A DNA stretch of 64,000 nucleotides, taken from assembly GCA_036898135.1 (NCBI GenBank), contig CM072513.1, forward strand, positions 37,163,340 through 37,227,339, given 5' to 3'. The stretch is from Oncomelania hupensis (lineage: Eukaryota > Mollusca > Gastropoda > Littorinimorpha > Pomatiopsidae). Shown one piece after another: positions 10,297 through 21,554 of the stretch. How positions within the stretch are numbered: the stretch's first letter is position 1; every line of letters begins with the position of its first letter. The position numbers were made by a program, and so were the translations under genes. Below the pieces are notes generated by a model. That model saw only the letters and a list, made by a program, of their open reading frames with translations, made no database searches and was not told the DNA's origin.

Positions 10297-10777
10297 TGTT
10301 ACACTCCGTTTGATGATGGAGTTTTCTATCAGTATCTGATTCAGCCCCGATGCTTGAATTCCTGATAGTTGTGTGACTCAGATTCGTTTATTCACGCAGC
10401 CCGCTCAATCAGCATACAAGTCACAAAGTCGACGTATGAAGTTTTCCACTTTTATTCAGCATACATCAACAACTGCATACAATTCTCAACTCAACTCAAC
10501 AACAACTTCACAAAACACACGGAGCATCGAATATATAATTTTTTTTCTCCTTCGGGAAGACGACAGGTTGTTCTAGAAAATGACGCATTACAACCAACCA
10601 ATCAGAATTAAAGATCGTCATCACTGACTTACGTCATACTTCTCTCTTCCTGCCAAAAGAATGTTCTCCATTATCTACGACCATCAAGAAACTTCTCCAG
10701 TAATATCGACTAATGCAAATTATCAACGTTATACAAAGCCTCTCCTAACAACAATGCAAACTCAAATCAAAGGTAAA
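10297..10777 (-). repeat. Gmr1-like 5' LTR, first segment
   Basis: First 481 bp of the right-hand LTR on the + strand. It breaks off at GTAAA where the nested element starts, and resumes at 21464. Confidence 0.95.
10773..10777. repeat. Target-site duplication GTAAA of the nested element
   Basis: Repeated at 21459-21463. In the intact left LTR the same place reads a single GTAAA, which confirms the duplication. Confidence 0.95.
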
Positions 10778-11983
10778 TGTCACGGACCGGGTTTTATAAT
10801 ATTTCGGTCCGATGACTGTTTGTAGTATCTTCCTGTGTGAAGATATAAATGCTAATATTTTTTTTATTGATAACTGAATTCTGATTGGTTGAGCCGGTCA
10901 TGTGACGGTTCACCAATTACATGTATTCAAAAAAATGTTTGCATTCTTCTTTTGTATGTACCACGGAGTGGTTGTGTTTGTACTTCTAGCAGCTGCGTCT
11001 GCAGAAGTCTCCGGCTGAGGGGCCTCGAGGCGAAAGAGAAAGAAAGAAGAAGAAGAAGAAGAAAAGAAGAAGAAGAAGATGAAGACGAGAAGAAGAAGAA
11101 GAAGTCGTGAAGAAGAAGGGTGGAAGTATCGGGAAGGGGCCAGAGAAGAAGCCAAAGAAGAAGACGAAGAAGAAAACGAGAGAAGCAACCACTGCTACAT
11201 CATCAGCAGCAGCAACCACTGCTACATCATCAGCAGCAGCAACCATTGCTACATCAGCGGCAGTAGCAACCACTGCTGCATCATCATCAGTGGCAACCAT
11301 TGCCACCTCAGCGGCCACAGCAGCAACAGCAGCGGTAGTAGCAACCGCTACCCCATCGGCAGCAGCAGCAACCGCTACCACAGCAGCAGCAGTGAAGGAT
11401 TATTGGGAAAAGCGAAGAGAACGATAGATAGAGGAGAAAAATCCAGGATAGATAGTTAGAAAGGCCAAGAATAAGGAGAAGGAAGATAGTGTATAGATAT
11501 AGACAGAGACAGAGGATTAAAAGGAAACGAAAGACAGACAGCGAAGTCTGTCCTCCATCAGACTCTTGGTAACTCTCTCTGTTGACGGGGACTGGAACCT
11601 CATTGGTGATTTTTGTGACTGGTGATTCTTGGATTGTCTTTTTCTGGAAATATTACTCGCGGGTTTGTGAGATCAGTGTACAATCTCCCGGATTATCTCC
11701 TTGGAACTTTATGTGTGTGATTTTTGTGAATGGTATATTTAATTCACGGATTGTTCTACAAAGTACGTGAGTACACAACTATATATATACATTTTTCCAT
11801 ATTATTGATTGAGTTGGAAGTACTTTTGTGAACTTTGTTGATTATTATTATTTTTATCTAGTAATAGAAGGGGGTGTGACAGCCAAAAGAATTCTTGAGA
11901 GTTAGGAAGTGTGAGACGGGCGAACACGCAGAATATTCACGCACGCATACACGCAATTCTTGATAATAACCCCTTTCGTTACA
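10778..11983 (+). repeat. Nested element LTR 1 (1206 bp)
   Basis: TG...CA ends. Near the start is a small inverted repeat (CGGACCG / CGGTCCG) and a TATAA-like string (AGATATAAATG). The middle is a (GAA)n tract (11041-11170) followed by a (GCA)-rich tract (11180-11395). It differs from LTRs 2 and 3 at sites such as GAATTCTG versus GAATGCTG. Confidence 0.93.
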
Positions 11984-13187
11984 GTGGTGACCCTGAAACC
12001 CGTAGTTAGTTAGTGGGAGTTAGGTTATTAAATAATCTTAGTGGGAGTTTATATTGTAGGGATTTATTTGAATAAGTATAAGATTGAACAGTAGAAGAGT
12101 TTGGTATAAATTGTGGGCACTTAACTTTGGTGTGCTAGGAGTAAGTGTGTACTGTGTAACTGACTTGTTAAATTGTTGTTTTCATTTCTTTTTGGGTAGT
12201 ATGTTGTTGTTTATATAGATTATACCCCGTCTCCGATTCTTTCCTTACGGGTCTGATTCCTTGTATAGTTCTGGGACCAGAAAGGGCTTAGATTCATTTT
12301 TCTTCCTGTTGTATATATATATTGCTAATTCTAGTTCAGCTATTCAGTATTGTTTTGTTTTCTTTCTATACTTTTTAGGATCCTGCCTTGTATAGTTATA
12401 GTTGTCACATCCCTATTTTAGTTGTTGTAGGTGTTTAGGATTTATTTTTGGCATTTTTACGGAACTTCCGGTGTTTTCTAGCCGAAGTGGAACTTAGTTG
12501 TTTTTTCTTTTGATTTCTTGTATTCTATTGTACCGATATTAGTTTAGAATTTTAGTTCTCTCTTTGTTGTGTTGTGATGTTGTTGTCGTTGTTTGTTTAT
12601 TTAGTATAGTGTTTCATTATTATTATTATTTGTTTTGTTTTGTTTTGTTTCCATTTCAAAACAAATTACTTATAAAATCTCACTTGTTGATAATTTGAAT
12701 TTAAATATTGTTAGCTATTACAGTTATAAATTGTTGCATTTAGTATGGTTTTCTGATGCTTGCTTGTATTTAGACTGCATATAATCTAAACATTGTTCTC
12801 GTTTCGTTTATGGTATGCTGTTTTGTAAACTTGGAATTGTTTTCATTTCGAAATAATCTACCTTGATCAAACTTGAACTGGCATTGATTTCGAAATAACT
12901 TCCTTTTGTTAAACTTAAACTTGCTTCGAATTTGAAATAATTTTATGTTGTAAACTTGAACTTGCATTGATTTCGAAATGGTTTTCATCTGACAAACTTC
13001 GCTTGCTTCGATTTTGAATTATTTTCTTTTGTCAAACTTGAATTTGCTTTTGAATTTTTGGAAATAATTCTGGCCTTGTGAAACTTGGGAAAATAATTTT
13101 GCCTTGTATAACATTAAGTTAGTTGTTGACTTGTCACTCGCATTGTCTTACTTTTAGTAATTTATTTTCTTTTGAATTCAACTGATC
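11984..13187 (+). other. Nested element leader 1 with candidate primer-binding site
   Basis: Starts G-TGGTGACCCTGAAACCC, a plausible tRNA-complementary primer site next to the LTR. The remaining 1.2 kb is T-rich and has no ORF. It contains repeated (TTTCGAAATAA)-like strings between 12840 and 13010. Confidence 0.7.
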
Positions 13188-15125
13188 ATGGCTTCTGCTG
13201 AGGAATATGATACTCTGTTTAATTCATTTTTGACTCAAGCCCAGAAGTTAGGTTTTTCTGACGAAAAGCTACAGCAGTACATTGAGCAGTGTTTTCAGAG
13301 ACATGATAGGGCTAAGGAAAGAGAACAGGAAAAGGTTAAACAAGAACAGGATGCTAAAAAATTGCAGTTAGAACAGGAAAGAGAGGAAAGGAAATTGAAG
13401 ATGGATTACCAGATGGAACTTGATAGGGAAAGCCTTAAGCTAAAGGGGAAAGAAATTGAACTCCAGTTGAAACAAGCTGAGTTGCAGAGCGAGAACACTG
13501 GCCCTAGGACTCGAGGTTCAAATCCTTCATTTCCCAAGTTACCCAAACTACCTGTTTTCAAAGAAGATAGGGATGACATTGATTCTTTTTTGTACCGGTT
13601 TGAGGCGCATGCTAAAGCTCTCAATTATGATAGCAGTAAATGGGTTGTGTACATAACTGCATTGCTACAAGGTCCGGCTTTAGCTGTGTATCATTCTTTG
13701 TCTGCTGCCGGTGCAGTTTCATATGATGATCTTAAGCAAGAACTTCTTAAGAAATTTCAGTGCACTGCAGATGGATTCAGAGAAAAATTCAGATCAGTTA
13801 GGCCTGAAGTGGGGGAAAGTTTTGTAACTTTTTCAAAGCGTTTTTCTCACTTGTTGGAAAGATGGATCCAACTATCAGATTGTGAAAAGACTTTTGATGG
13901 ACTATGGAATCTGATTTTGTGTGAGCAGTTTATTGCTTCTGTTTCGAGAGATCTCGCCGTGTTTTTGAAGGAAAGAAACTTGACAAAATTCGCGGCTTTG
14001 ATAGACAGTGCTGAAGCATTTCGCATGGCTCATCCGGAAAAGAAACTGGCACGGAAGTCAGATGACTCGATTTTTGCATCCGCGTCGATTTCCCAGAATG
14101 TACCCACTCAGAATCAATTTCGTGGGACTGGCCAAAGATGGAATAATTTCCGGGGATCGGGTTTTCGTGACTCTCCGCGTGGAAACTACCAACCCGCAGG
14201 TCCTATTCCAAATAGGGGTTTTGCAAATCAAAACATGAATACTCAACAGGGCGCTCAGAACAATCAGGCTCCTCGTGGACGTGGCAATACCTATTCTAGA
14301 CCTGGTTCTCGTTTTTCAGGTAGTCCTCCTCTCAACAGAAGACAGAATAGACAGGGCGTAGTTTGCTATTGTTGTGGGGGTGTAGGTCACATAGCTGCAT
14401 GGTGTCCTTCTGCTAGTGGCAATGGATACCCAGAGACTCAAGATACTGAAAGTAGTCCTCAGAAATACCATGACACTCCAGTTAACACTCAGTCAGCTTT
14501 AGTCGCGGAAGTCATTTGCTCAGTTGGTGATGAAAACTGTGGTCAGCCCAAGCTAGTGTCAGGCACCGTAAATGGCCTCAAAGCAAGTGTGCTAAGAGAC
14601 ACAGGTGCTACCATCTGTGGCGTTCGCAAGAGACTGGTTTCGGACGATCAGTACACTGGCAAAGAGTGCAAATGTTGGTCATTCGGTGGAAACATTGAGG
14701 AATTTCCGTTGGCCATAGTGCCTGCTGACACTCCGTTTTTCTCTGGCACTGTGTTGTGTTGTGTCATTGATCAACCAGTGGCCGATTTGATAGTAGGGAA
14801 TTTACCAGGTGTGTCCGACCATTTTTCGGGTGCTACCACACTCATCCAAGATCAAGGTCAAATTCCACCGGTTCCTTTAGACAAGATGCCGACTCATTCA
14901 GACTCATTCAAACGGGTTACAGTTGATTTGGTAGGACCGATTTCTCCGCCGTCTGAGGAAGGTCACAGATGCATACTCAGCATCATTGATATGGTAACAC
15001 GTTACCCTGACACTATTCAGCTTAAACTCGTCAAAAACAAGATCCTAGAATCTTGCAAACTGGCACAAGAATACATCGAAACAGTTGTAGCCAAAACCAG
15101 ACACTACCATCAGTGTATTCCATAA
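13188..15125 (+). CDS. Nested element gag-protease-truncated integrase, copy 1 (645 aa)
   Basis: The start is a Met in the context ACTGATCATGG. Residues 1-105 form a K/E/Q-rich coiled coil. A retrotransposon gag core follows, including FLYRFEAHAKALNYDSSKW and LLERWIQLSDCEKTFDGLW. Then come an Arg/Gly/Asn-rich linker, a CCHC knuckle (CYCCGGVGHIAAWC, near residue 400), an aspartic protease (VLRDTGATICG) and, in frame, the first part of an integrase core (RVTVDLVGPISPPSEEGHR). It ends shortly after YPDTIQLK. The His-Cys finger, the rest of the integrase, RT and RNase H are all missing. Because integrase follows protease directly, the parent probably also had the Gmr1 gene order. Confidence 0.9.
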   Translation: MASAEEYDTLFNSFLTQAQKLGFSDEKLQQYIEQCFQRHDRAKEREQEKVKQEQDAKKLQLEQEREERKLKMDYQMELDRESLKLKGKEIELQLKQAELQSENTGPRTRGSNPSFPKLPKLPVFKEDRDDIDSFLYRFEAHAKALNYDSSKWVVYITALLQGPALAVYHSLSAAGAVSYDDLKQELLKKFQCTADGFREKFRSVRPEVGESFVTFSKRFSHLLERWIQLSDCEKTFDGLWNLILCEQFIASVSRDLAVFLKERNLTKFAALIDSAEAFRMAHPEKKLARKSDDSIFASASISQNVPTQNQFRGTGQRWNNFRGSGFRDSPRGNYQPAGPIPNRGFANQNMNTQQGAQNNQAPRGRGNTYSRPGSRFSGSPPLNRRQNRQGVVCYCCGGVGHIAAWCPSASGNGYPETQDTESSPQKYHDTPVNTQSALVAEVICSVGDENCGQPKLVSGTVNGLKASVLRDTGATICGVRKRLVSDDQYTGKECKCWSFGGNIEEFPLAIVPADTPFFSGTVLCCVIDQPVADLIVGNLPGVSDHFSGATTLIQDQGQIPPVPLDKMPTHSDSFKRVTVDLVGPISPPSEEGHRCILSIIDMVTRYPDTIQLKLVKNKILESCKLAQEYIETVVAKTRHYHQCIP

Positions 15126-15466
15126 AATCTTTGAAAATTGAACATGCTTTGTATATATTTTTCTGCTGTTAAATATATTTAATACTGGAAATCTAGTGAA
15201 TACTGTAAAATGATCTGTTATGTACTTTATTGATTTTTGATTCCTCTGTATCAAGGTAACATGCTTGGAATTGAACTACTTATCTTGTATGTCTATTGCG
15301 TTTTGGGTGATTGCTTAATACAATATGTTTATGTTTAAGATAAGTGCTAATGACCAGTTTTCTCTTTTGCTTCTTGTACAGTATAGGTGGACATGATTGT
15401 AGTAATTTTTTCTTTCTGATAAAATTCAGAAAACTCGGGCGTTTTCTTTTTGCAGGAAGGGGGTAT
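15126..15466 (+). other. Nested element 3' untranslated region and purine tract
   Basis: About 340 bp, AT-rich, ending GCAGGAAGGGGGTAT directly before LTR 2; this is a typical polypurine tract. The same sequence precedes LTR 3 at 20165-20179. Confidence 0.8.
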
Positions 15467-15790
15467 TGTCACGGACCGGGTTTTATAATATTTCGGTCCG
15501 ATGACTGTTTGTAGTATCTTCCTGTGTGAAGATATAAATGCTAATATTTTTTTTATTGATAACTGAATGCTGATTGGTTGAGCCGGTCATGTGACGGTTC
15601 ACCAATTACATGTATTCAAAAAAATGTTTGCATTCTTCTTTTGTATGTACCACGGAGTGGTTGTGTTTGTACTTCTAGCAGCTGCGTCTGCAGAAGTCTC
15701 CGGCTGAGGGGCCTCGAGGCGAAAGAGAAAGAAAGAAGAAGAAGAAGAAGAAAAGAAGAAGAAGAAGAAGAAGACGAAGACGAGAAGAGG

Positions 15791-15821
<31 letters not shown>

Positions 15822-16699
15822 CGTGAAGAAGAAGGGTGGAAGTATCGGGAAGGGGCCAGAGAAGAAGCCAAAGAAGAAGACGAAGAAGAAGACGAGAGAA
15901 GCAACCACTGCTACATCAGCAGCAGCAGCAACCACTGCTACATCAGCAGCAGCAGCAACCATTGCTACATCAGCGGCAGTAGCAACCACTGCTGCATCAT
16001 CATCAGTGGCAACCATTGCCACCTCAGCGGCCACAGCAGCAACAGCAGCGGTAGTAGCAACCGCTACCCCATCGGCAGCAGCAGCAACCGCTACCACAGC
16101 AGCAGCAGTGAAGGATTATTGGGAAAAGCGAAGAGAACGATAGATAGAGGAGAAAAATCCAGGATAGATAGTTAGAAAGGCCAAGAATAAGGAGAAGGAA
16201 GATAGTGTATAGATATAGACAGAGACAGAGGATTAAAAGGAAACGAAAGACAGACAGCGAAGTCTGTCCTCCATCAGACTCTTGGTAACTCTCTCTGTTG
16301 ACGGGGACTGGAACCTCATTGGTGATTTTTGTGACTGGTGATTCTTGGATTGTCTTTTTCTGGAAATATTACTCGCGGGTTTGTGAGATCAGTGTACAAT
16401 CTCCCGGATTATCTCCTTGGAACTTTATGTGTGTGATTTTTGTGAATGGTATATTTAATTCACGGATTGTTCTACAAAGTACGTGAGTACAAAACTATAT
16501 ATATACATTTTTCCATATTATTGATTGAGTTGGAAGTACTTTTGTGAACTTTGTTGATTATTATTATATTTTTCTAGTAATAGAAGGGGGTGTGACAGCC
16601 AAAAGAATTCTTGAGAGTTAGGAAGTGTGAGACGGGCGAACACGCAGAATATTCACGCACGCATACACGCAATTCTTGATAATAACCCCTTTCGTTACA
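15467..16699 (+). repeat. Nested element LTR 2 (1233 bp)
   Basis: Shared by both internal regions as 3' LTR of the first and 5' LTR of the second. The GAA tract is longer than in LTR 1. It carries the GAATGCTG and TACAAAACT variants also seen in LTR 3. Confidence 0.93.
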
Positions 16700-17903
16700 G
16701 TGGTGACCCTGAAACCCGTAGTTAGTTAGTGGGAGTTAGGTTATTAAATAATCTTAGTGGGAGTTTATATTGTAGGGATTTATTTGAATAAGTATAAGAT
16801 TGAACAGTAGAAGAGTTTGGTATAAATTGTGGGCACTTAACTTTGGTGTGCTAGGAGTAAGTGTGTACTGTGTAACTGACTTGTTAAATTGTTGTTTTCA
16901 TTTCTTTTTGGGTAGTATGTTGTTGTTTATATAGATTATACCCCGTCTCCGATTCTTTCCTTACGGGTCTGATTCCTTGTATAGTTCTGGGACCAGAAAG
17001 GGCTTAGATTCATTTTTCTTCCTGTTGTATATATATATTGCTAATTCTAGTTCAGCTATTCAGTATTGTTTTGTTTTCTTTCTATACTTTTTAGGATCCT
17101 GCCTTGTATAGTTATAGTTGTCACATCCCTATTTTAGTTGTTGTAGGTGTTTAGGATTTATTTTTGGCATTTTTACGGAACTTCCGGTGTTTTCTAGCCG
17201 AAGTGGAACTTAGTTGTTTTTTCTTTTGATTTCTTGTATTCTATTGTACCGATATTAGTTTAGAATTTTAGTTCTCTCTTTGTTGTGTTGTGATGTTGTT
17301 GTCGTTGTTTGTTTATTTAGTATAGTGTTTCATTATTATTATTATTTGTTTTGTTTTGTTTTGTTTCCATTTCAAAACAAATTACTTATAAAATCTCACT
17401 TGTTGATAATTTGAATTTAAATATTGTTAGCTATTACAGTTATAAATTGTTGCATTTAGTATGGTTTTCTGATGCTTGCTTGTATTTAGACTGCATATAA
17501 TCTAAACATTGTTCTCGTTTCGTTTATGGTATGCTGTTTTGTAAACTTGGAATTGTTTTCATTTCGAGATAATCTACCTTGATCAAACTTGAACTGGCAT
17601 TGATTTCGAAATAACTTCCTTTTGTTAAACTTAAACTTGCTTCGAATTTGAAATAATTTTATGTTGTAAACTTGAACTTGCATTGATTTCGAAATGGTTT
17701 TCATCTGACAAACTTCGCTTGCTTCGATTTTGAATTATTTTCTTTTGTCAAACTTGAATTTGCTTTTGAATTTTTGGTAATAATTCTGGCCTTGTGAAAC
17801 TTGGGAAAATAATTTTGCCTTGTATAACATTAAGTTAGTTGTTGACTTGTCACTCGCATTGTCTTACTTTTAGTAATTTATTTTCTTTTGAATTCAACTG
17901 ATC
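16700..17903 (+). other. Nested element leader 2
   Basis: Near-identical to 11984-13187. The few differences include CGAGATAATC for CGAAATAATC and GGTAATAATT for GGAAATAATT. Confidence 0.85.
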
Positions 17904-19838
17904 ATGGCTTCTGCTGAGGAATATGATACTCTGTTTAATTCATTTTTGACTCAAGCCCAGAAGTTAGGTTTTTCTGACGAAAAGCTACAGCAGTACATTG
18001 AGCAGTGTTTTCAGAGACATGATAGGGCTAAGGAAAGAGAACAGGAAAAGGTTAAACAAGAACAGGATGCTAAAAAATTGCAGTTAGAACAGGAAAGAGA
18101 GGAAAGGAAATTGAAGATGGATTACCAGATGGAACTTGATAGGGAAAGCCTTAAGCTAAAGGGGAAAGAAATTGAACTCCAGTTGAAACAAGCTGAGTTG
18201 CAGAGCGAGAACACTGGCCCTAGGACTCGAGGTTCAAATCCTTCATTTCCCAAGTTACCCAAACTACCTGTTTTCAAAGAAGATAGGGATGACATTGATT
18301 CTTTTTTGTACCGGTTTGAGGCGCATGCTAAAGCTCTCAATTATGATAGCAGTAAATGGGTTGTGTACATAACTGCATTGCTACAAGGTCCGGCTTTAGC
18401 TGTGTATCATTCTTTGTCTGCTGCCGGTGCAGTTTCATATGATGATCTTAAGCATGAACTTCTTAAGAAATTTCAGTGCACTGCAGATGGATTCAGAGAA
18501 AAATTCAGATCAGTTAGGCCTGAAGTGGGGGAAAGTTTTGTAACTTTTTCAAAGCGTTTTTCTCACTTGGAAAGATGGATCCAACTATCAGATTGTGAAA
18601 AGACTTTTGATGGACTATGGAATCTGATTTTGTGTGAGCAGTTTATTGCTTCTGTTTCGAGAGATCTCGCCGTGTTTTTGAAGGAAAGAAACTTGACAAA
18701 ATTCGCGGCTTTGATAGACAGTGCTGAAGCATTTCGCATGGCTCATCCGGAAAAGAAACTGGCACGGAAGTCAGATGACTCGATTTTTGCATCCGCGTCG
18801 ATTTCCCAGAATGTACCCACTCAGAATCAATTTCGTGGGACTGGCCAAAGATGGAATAATTTCCGGGGATCGGGTTTTCGTGACTCTCCGCGTGGAAACT
18901 ACCAACCCGCAGGTCCTATTCCAAATAGGGGTTTTGCAAATCAAAACATGAATACTCAACAGGGCGCTCAGAACAATCAGGCTCCTCGTGGACGTGGCAA
19001 TACCTATTCTAGACCTGGTTCTCGTTTTTCAGGTAGTCCTCCTCTCAACAGAAGACAGAATAGACAGGGCGTAGTTTGCTATTGTTGTGGGGGTGTAGGT
19101 CACATAGCTGCATGGTGTCCTTCTGCTAGTGGCAATGGATACCCAGAGACTCAAGATACTGAAAGTAGTCCTCAGAAATACCATGACACTCCAGTTAACA
19201 CTCAGTCAGCTTTAGTCGCGGAAGTCATTTGCTCAGTTGGTGATGAAAACTGTGGTCAGCCCAAGCTAGTGTCAGGCACCGTAAATGGCCTCAAAGCAAG
19301 TGTGCTAAGAGACACAGGTGCTACCATCTGTGGCGTTCGCAAGAGACTGGTTTCGGACGATCAGTACACTGGCAAAGAGTGCAAATGTTGGTCATTCGGT
19401 GGAAACATTGAGGAATTTCCGTTGGCCATAGTGCCTGTTGACACTCCGTTTTTCTCTGGCACTGTGTTGTGTTGTGTCATTGATCAACCAGTGGCCGATT
19501 TGATAGTAGGGAATTTACCAGGTGTGTCCGACCATTTTTCGGGTGCTACCACACTCATCCAAGATCAAGGTCAAATTCCACCGGTTCCTTTAGACAAGAT
19601 GCCGACTCATTCAGACTCATTCAAACGGGTTACAGTTGATTTGGTAGGACCGATTTCTCCGCCGTCTGAGGAAGGTCACAGATGCATACTCAGCATCATT
19701 GATATGGTAACACGTTACCCTGACACTATTCAGCTTAAACTCGTCAAAAACAAGATCCTAGAATCTTGCAAACTGGCACAAGAATACATCGAAACAGTTG
19801 TAGCCAAAACCAGACACTACCATCAGTGTATTCCATAA
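17904..19838 (+). CDS. Nested element gag-protease-truncated integrase, copy 2 (644 aa)
   Basis: Same protein as 13188-15125 with one Leu codon missing in the HLLERW stretch and two replacements (DLKQ to DLKH, VPAD to VPVD). It shares exactly the same gag-protease-to-integrase junction and the same early end, so the deletion that removed RT predates the duplication. The frame is open throughout, with knuckle and protease motifs intact, so it could still supply capsid and protease functions if transcribed; that is inference. Confidence 0.9.
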   Translation: MASAEEYDTLFNSFLTQAQKLGFSDEKLQQYIEQCFQRHDRAKEREQEKVKQEQDAKKLQLEQEREERKLKMDYQMELDRESLKLKGKEIELQLKQAELQSENTGPRTRGSNPSFPKLPKLPVFKEDRDDIDSFLYRFEAHAKALNYDSSKWVVYITALLQGPALAVYHSLSAAGAVSYDDLKHELLKKFQCTADGFREKFRSVRPEVGESFVTFSKRFSHLERWIQLSDCEKTFDGLWNLILCEQFIASVSRDLAVFLKERNLTKFAALIDSAEAFRMAHPEKKLARKSDDSIFASASISQNVPTQNQFRGTGQRWNNFRGSGFRDSPRGNYQPAGPIPNRGFANQNMNTQQGAQNNQAPRGRGNTYSRPGSRFSGSPPLNRRQNRQGVVCYCCGGVGHIAAWCPSASGNGYPETQDTESSPQKYHDTPVNTQSALVAEVICSVGDENCGQPKLVSGTVNGLKASVLRDTGATICGVRKRLVSDDQYTGKECKCWSFGGNIEEFPLAIVPVDTPFFSGTVLCCVIDQPVADLIVGNLPGVSDHFSGATTLIQDQGQIPPVPLDKMPTHSDSFKRVTVDLVGPISPPSEEGHRCILSIIDMVTRYPDTIQLKLVKNKILESCKLAQEYIETVVAKTRHYHQCIP

Positions 19839-20179
19839 AATCTTTGAAAATTGAACATGCTTTGTATATATTTTTCTGCTGTTAAATATATTTAATACTG
19901 GAAATCTAGTGAATACTGTAAAATGATCTGTTATGTACTTTATTGATTTTTGATTCCTCTGTATCAAGGTAACATGCTTGGAATTGAACTACTTATCTTG
20001 TATGTCTATTGCGTTTTGGGTGATTGCTTAATACAATATGTTTATGTTTAAGATAAGTGCTAATGACCAGTTTTCTCTTTTGCTTCTTGTACAGTATAGG
20101 TGGACATGATTGTAGTAATTTTTTCTTTCTGATAAAATTCAGAAAACTCGGGCGTTTTCTTTTTGCAGGAAGGGGGTAT
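19839..20179 (+). other. Nested element 3' untranslated region, copy 2
   Basis: Same as 15126-15466, ending in the purine tract AGGAAGGGGGTAT before LTR 3. Confidence 0.8.
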
Positions 20180-21458
20180 TGTCACGGACCGGGTTTTATA
20201 ATATTTCGGTCCGATGACTGTTTGTAGTATCTTCCTGTGTGAAGATATAAATGCTAATATTTTTTTTATTGATAACTGAATGCTGATTGGTTGAGCCGGT
20301 CATGTGACGGTTCACCAATTACATGTATTCAAAAAAATGTTTGCATTCTTCTTTTGTATGTACCACGGAGTGGTTGTGTTTGTACTTCTAGCAGCTGCGT
20401 CTGCAGAAGTCTCCGGCTGAGGGGCCTCGAGGCGAAAGAGAAAGAAAGAAGAAGAAGAAGAAGAAAAGAAGAAGAAGAAGAAGAAGACGAAGACGAGAAG
20501 AGGAAGAAGAAGAAGAAGAAGAAGAAGAAGAAGAGGAGAAGGAGAAGAAGAAGAAGACGAAGACGAGAAGAAGAAGAAGAAGTCGTGAAGAAGAAGGGTG
20601 GAAGTATCGGGAAGGGGCCAGAGAAGAAGCCAAAGAAGAAGACGAAGAAGAAGACGAGAGAAGCAACCACTGCTACATCAGCAGCAGCAGCAACCACTGC
20701 TACATCATCAGCAGCAGCAACCATTGCTACATCAGCGGCAGTAGCAACCACTGCTGCATCATCATCAGTGGCAACCATTGCCACCTCAGCGGCCACAGCA
20801 GCAACAGCAGCGGTAGTAGCAACCGCTACCCCATCGGCAGCAGCAGCAACCGCTACCACAGCAGCAGCAGTGAAGGATTATTGGGAAAAGCGAAGAGAAC
20901 GATAGATAGAGGAGAAAAATCCAGGATAGATAGTTAGAAAGGCCAAGAATAAGGAGAAGGAAGATAGTGTATAGATATAGACAGAGACAGAGGATTAAAA
21001 GGAAACGAAAGACAGACAGCGAAGTCTGTCCTCCATCAGACTCTTGGTAACTCTCTCTGTTGACGGGGACTGGAACCTCATTGGTGATTTTTGTGACTGG
21101 TGATTCTTGGATTGTCTTTTTCTGGAAATATTACTCGCGGGTTTGTGAGATCAGTGTACAATCTCCCGGATTATCTCCTTGGAACTTTATGTGTGTGATT
21201 TTTGTGAATGGTATATTTAATTCACGGATTGTTCTACAAAGTACGTGAGTACAAAACTATATATATACATTTTTCCATATTATTGATTGAGTTGGAAGTA
21301 CTTTTGTGAACTTTGTTGATTATTTTTTTTTTCTAGTAATAGAAGGGGGTGTGACAGCCAAAAGAATTCTTGAGAGTTAGGAAGTGTGAGACGGGCGAAC
21401 ACGCAGAATATTCACGCACGCATACACGCAATTCTTGATAATAACCCCTTTCGTTACA
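20180..21458 (+). repeat. Nested element LTR 3 (1279 bp)
   Basis: The longest of the three LTRs because its GAA tract is partly duplicated (a GAAGACGAAGACGAGAAG block occurs twice, about 20480-20575). Here the frame 20291-20905 stays open for 204 codons, Lys/Arg/Glu-rich and then Ala/Thr-rich. This is a product of the triplet tracts, not a recognised protein. Confidence 0.93.
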
Positions 21459-21463
21459 GTAAA

Positions 21464-21554
21464 TAAACTCCATTATTGAATACTTTGCAAAACGAAACGA
21501 TTAGATCTATTGTGCGCGCTTCCGACGTACTACCATTCGCGTTTCAACGTAACA
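21464..21554 (-). repeat. Gmr1-like 5' LTR, second segment
   Basis: The last 91 bp (on the + strand) of the LTR begun at 10297, ending CAACGTAACA, followed by the target duplication TACAG at 21555-21559. Confidence 0.95.

Larger units (their letters stand above)
10778..21458 (+). mobile_element. Nested LTR element with three LTRs and two internal regions
   Basis: Begins TGTCACGGACC and ends CTTTCGTTACA, flanked by GTAAA on both sides. Inside are three long LTRs (10778-11983, 15467-16699, 20180-21458) and two internal regions (11984-15466, 16700-20179) that are nearly identical. Only one pair of target duplications bounds the whole, so it entered or became a tandem as one unit, either by LTR-LTR recombination or by integration of a dimer. 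Each internal region has a gag-protease ORF and a truncated integrase but no RT, so the element is non-autonomous. Confidence 0.93.
4493..21554 (-). mobile_element. Gmr1-type Ty3/gypsy LTR retrotransposon, interrupted
   Basis: The ends are 572-bp LTRs starting TGTTACAC and ending CGTAACA, flanked by the 5-bp duplication TACAG. The left LTR is 4493-5064. The right LTR is split into 10297-10777 and 21464-21554 by the nested element, and 481 + 91 bases again give 572. I count about five substitutions between the two LTRs, so this is a fairly young insertion. On the - strand the internal region (5065-10296) reads gag, zinc knuckle, protease, integrase, reverse transcriptase, RNase H. That pol order with a Ty3-type RT is the mark of the Gmr1 group. 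Several frameshifts make this copy inactive. A purine-rich tract lies beside the 3' LTR on the - strand. Confidence 0.93.

Noticed and set aside
20291..20905. 204-codon Lys/Arg/Ala-rich ORF in LTR 3, possibly histone-like
   Set aside because: It is made of GAA and GCA triplet tracts. The equivalent frame is broken in LTRs 1 and 2.
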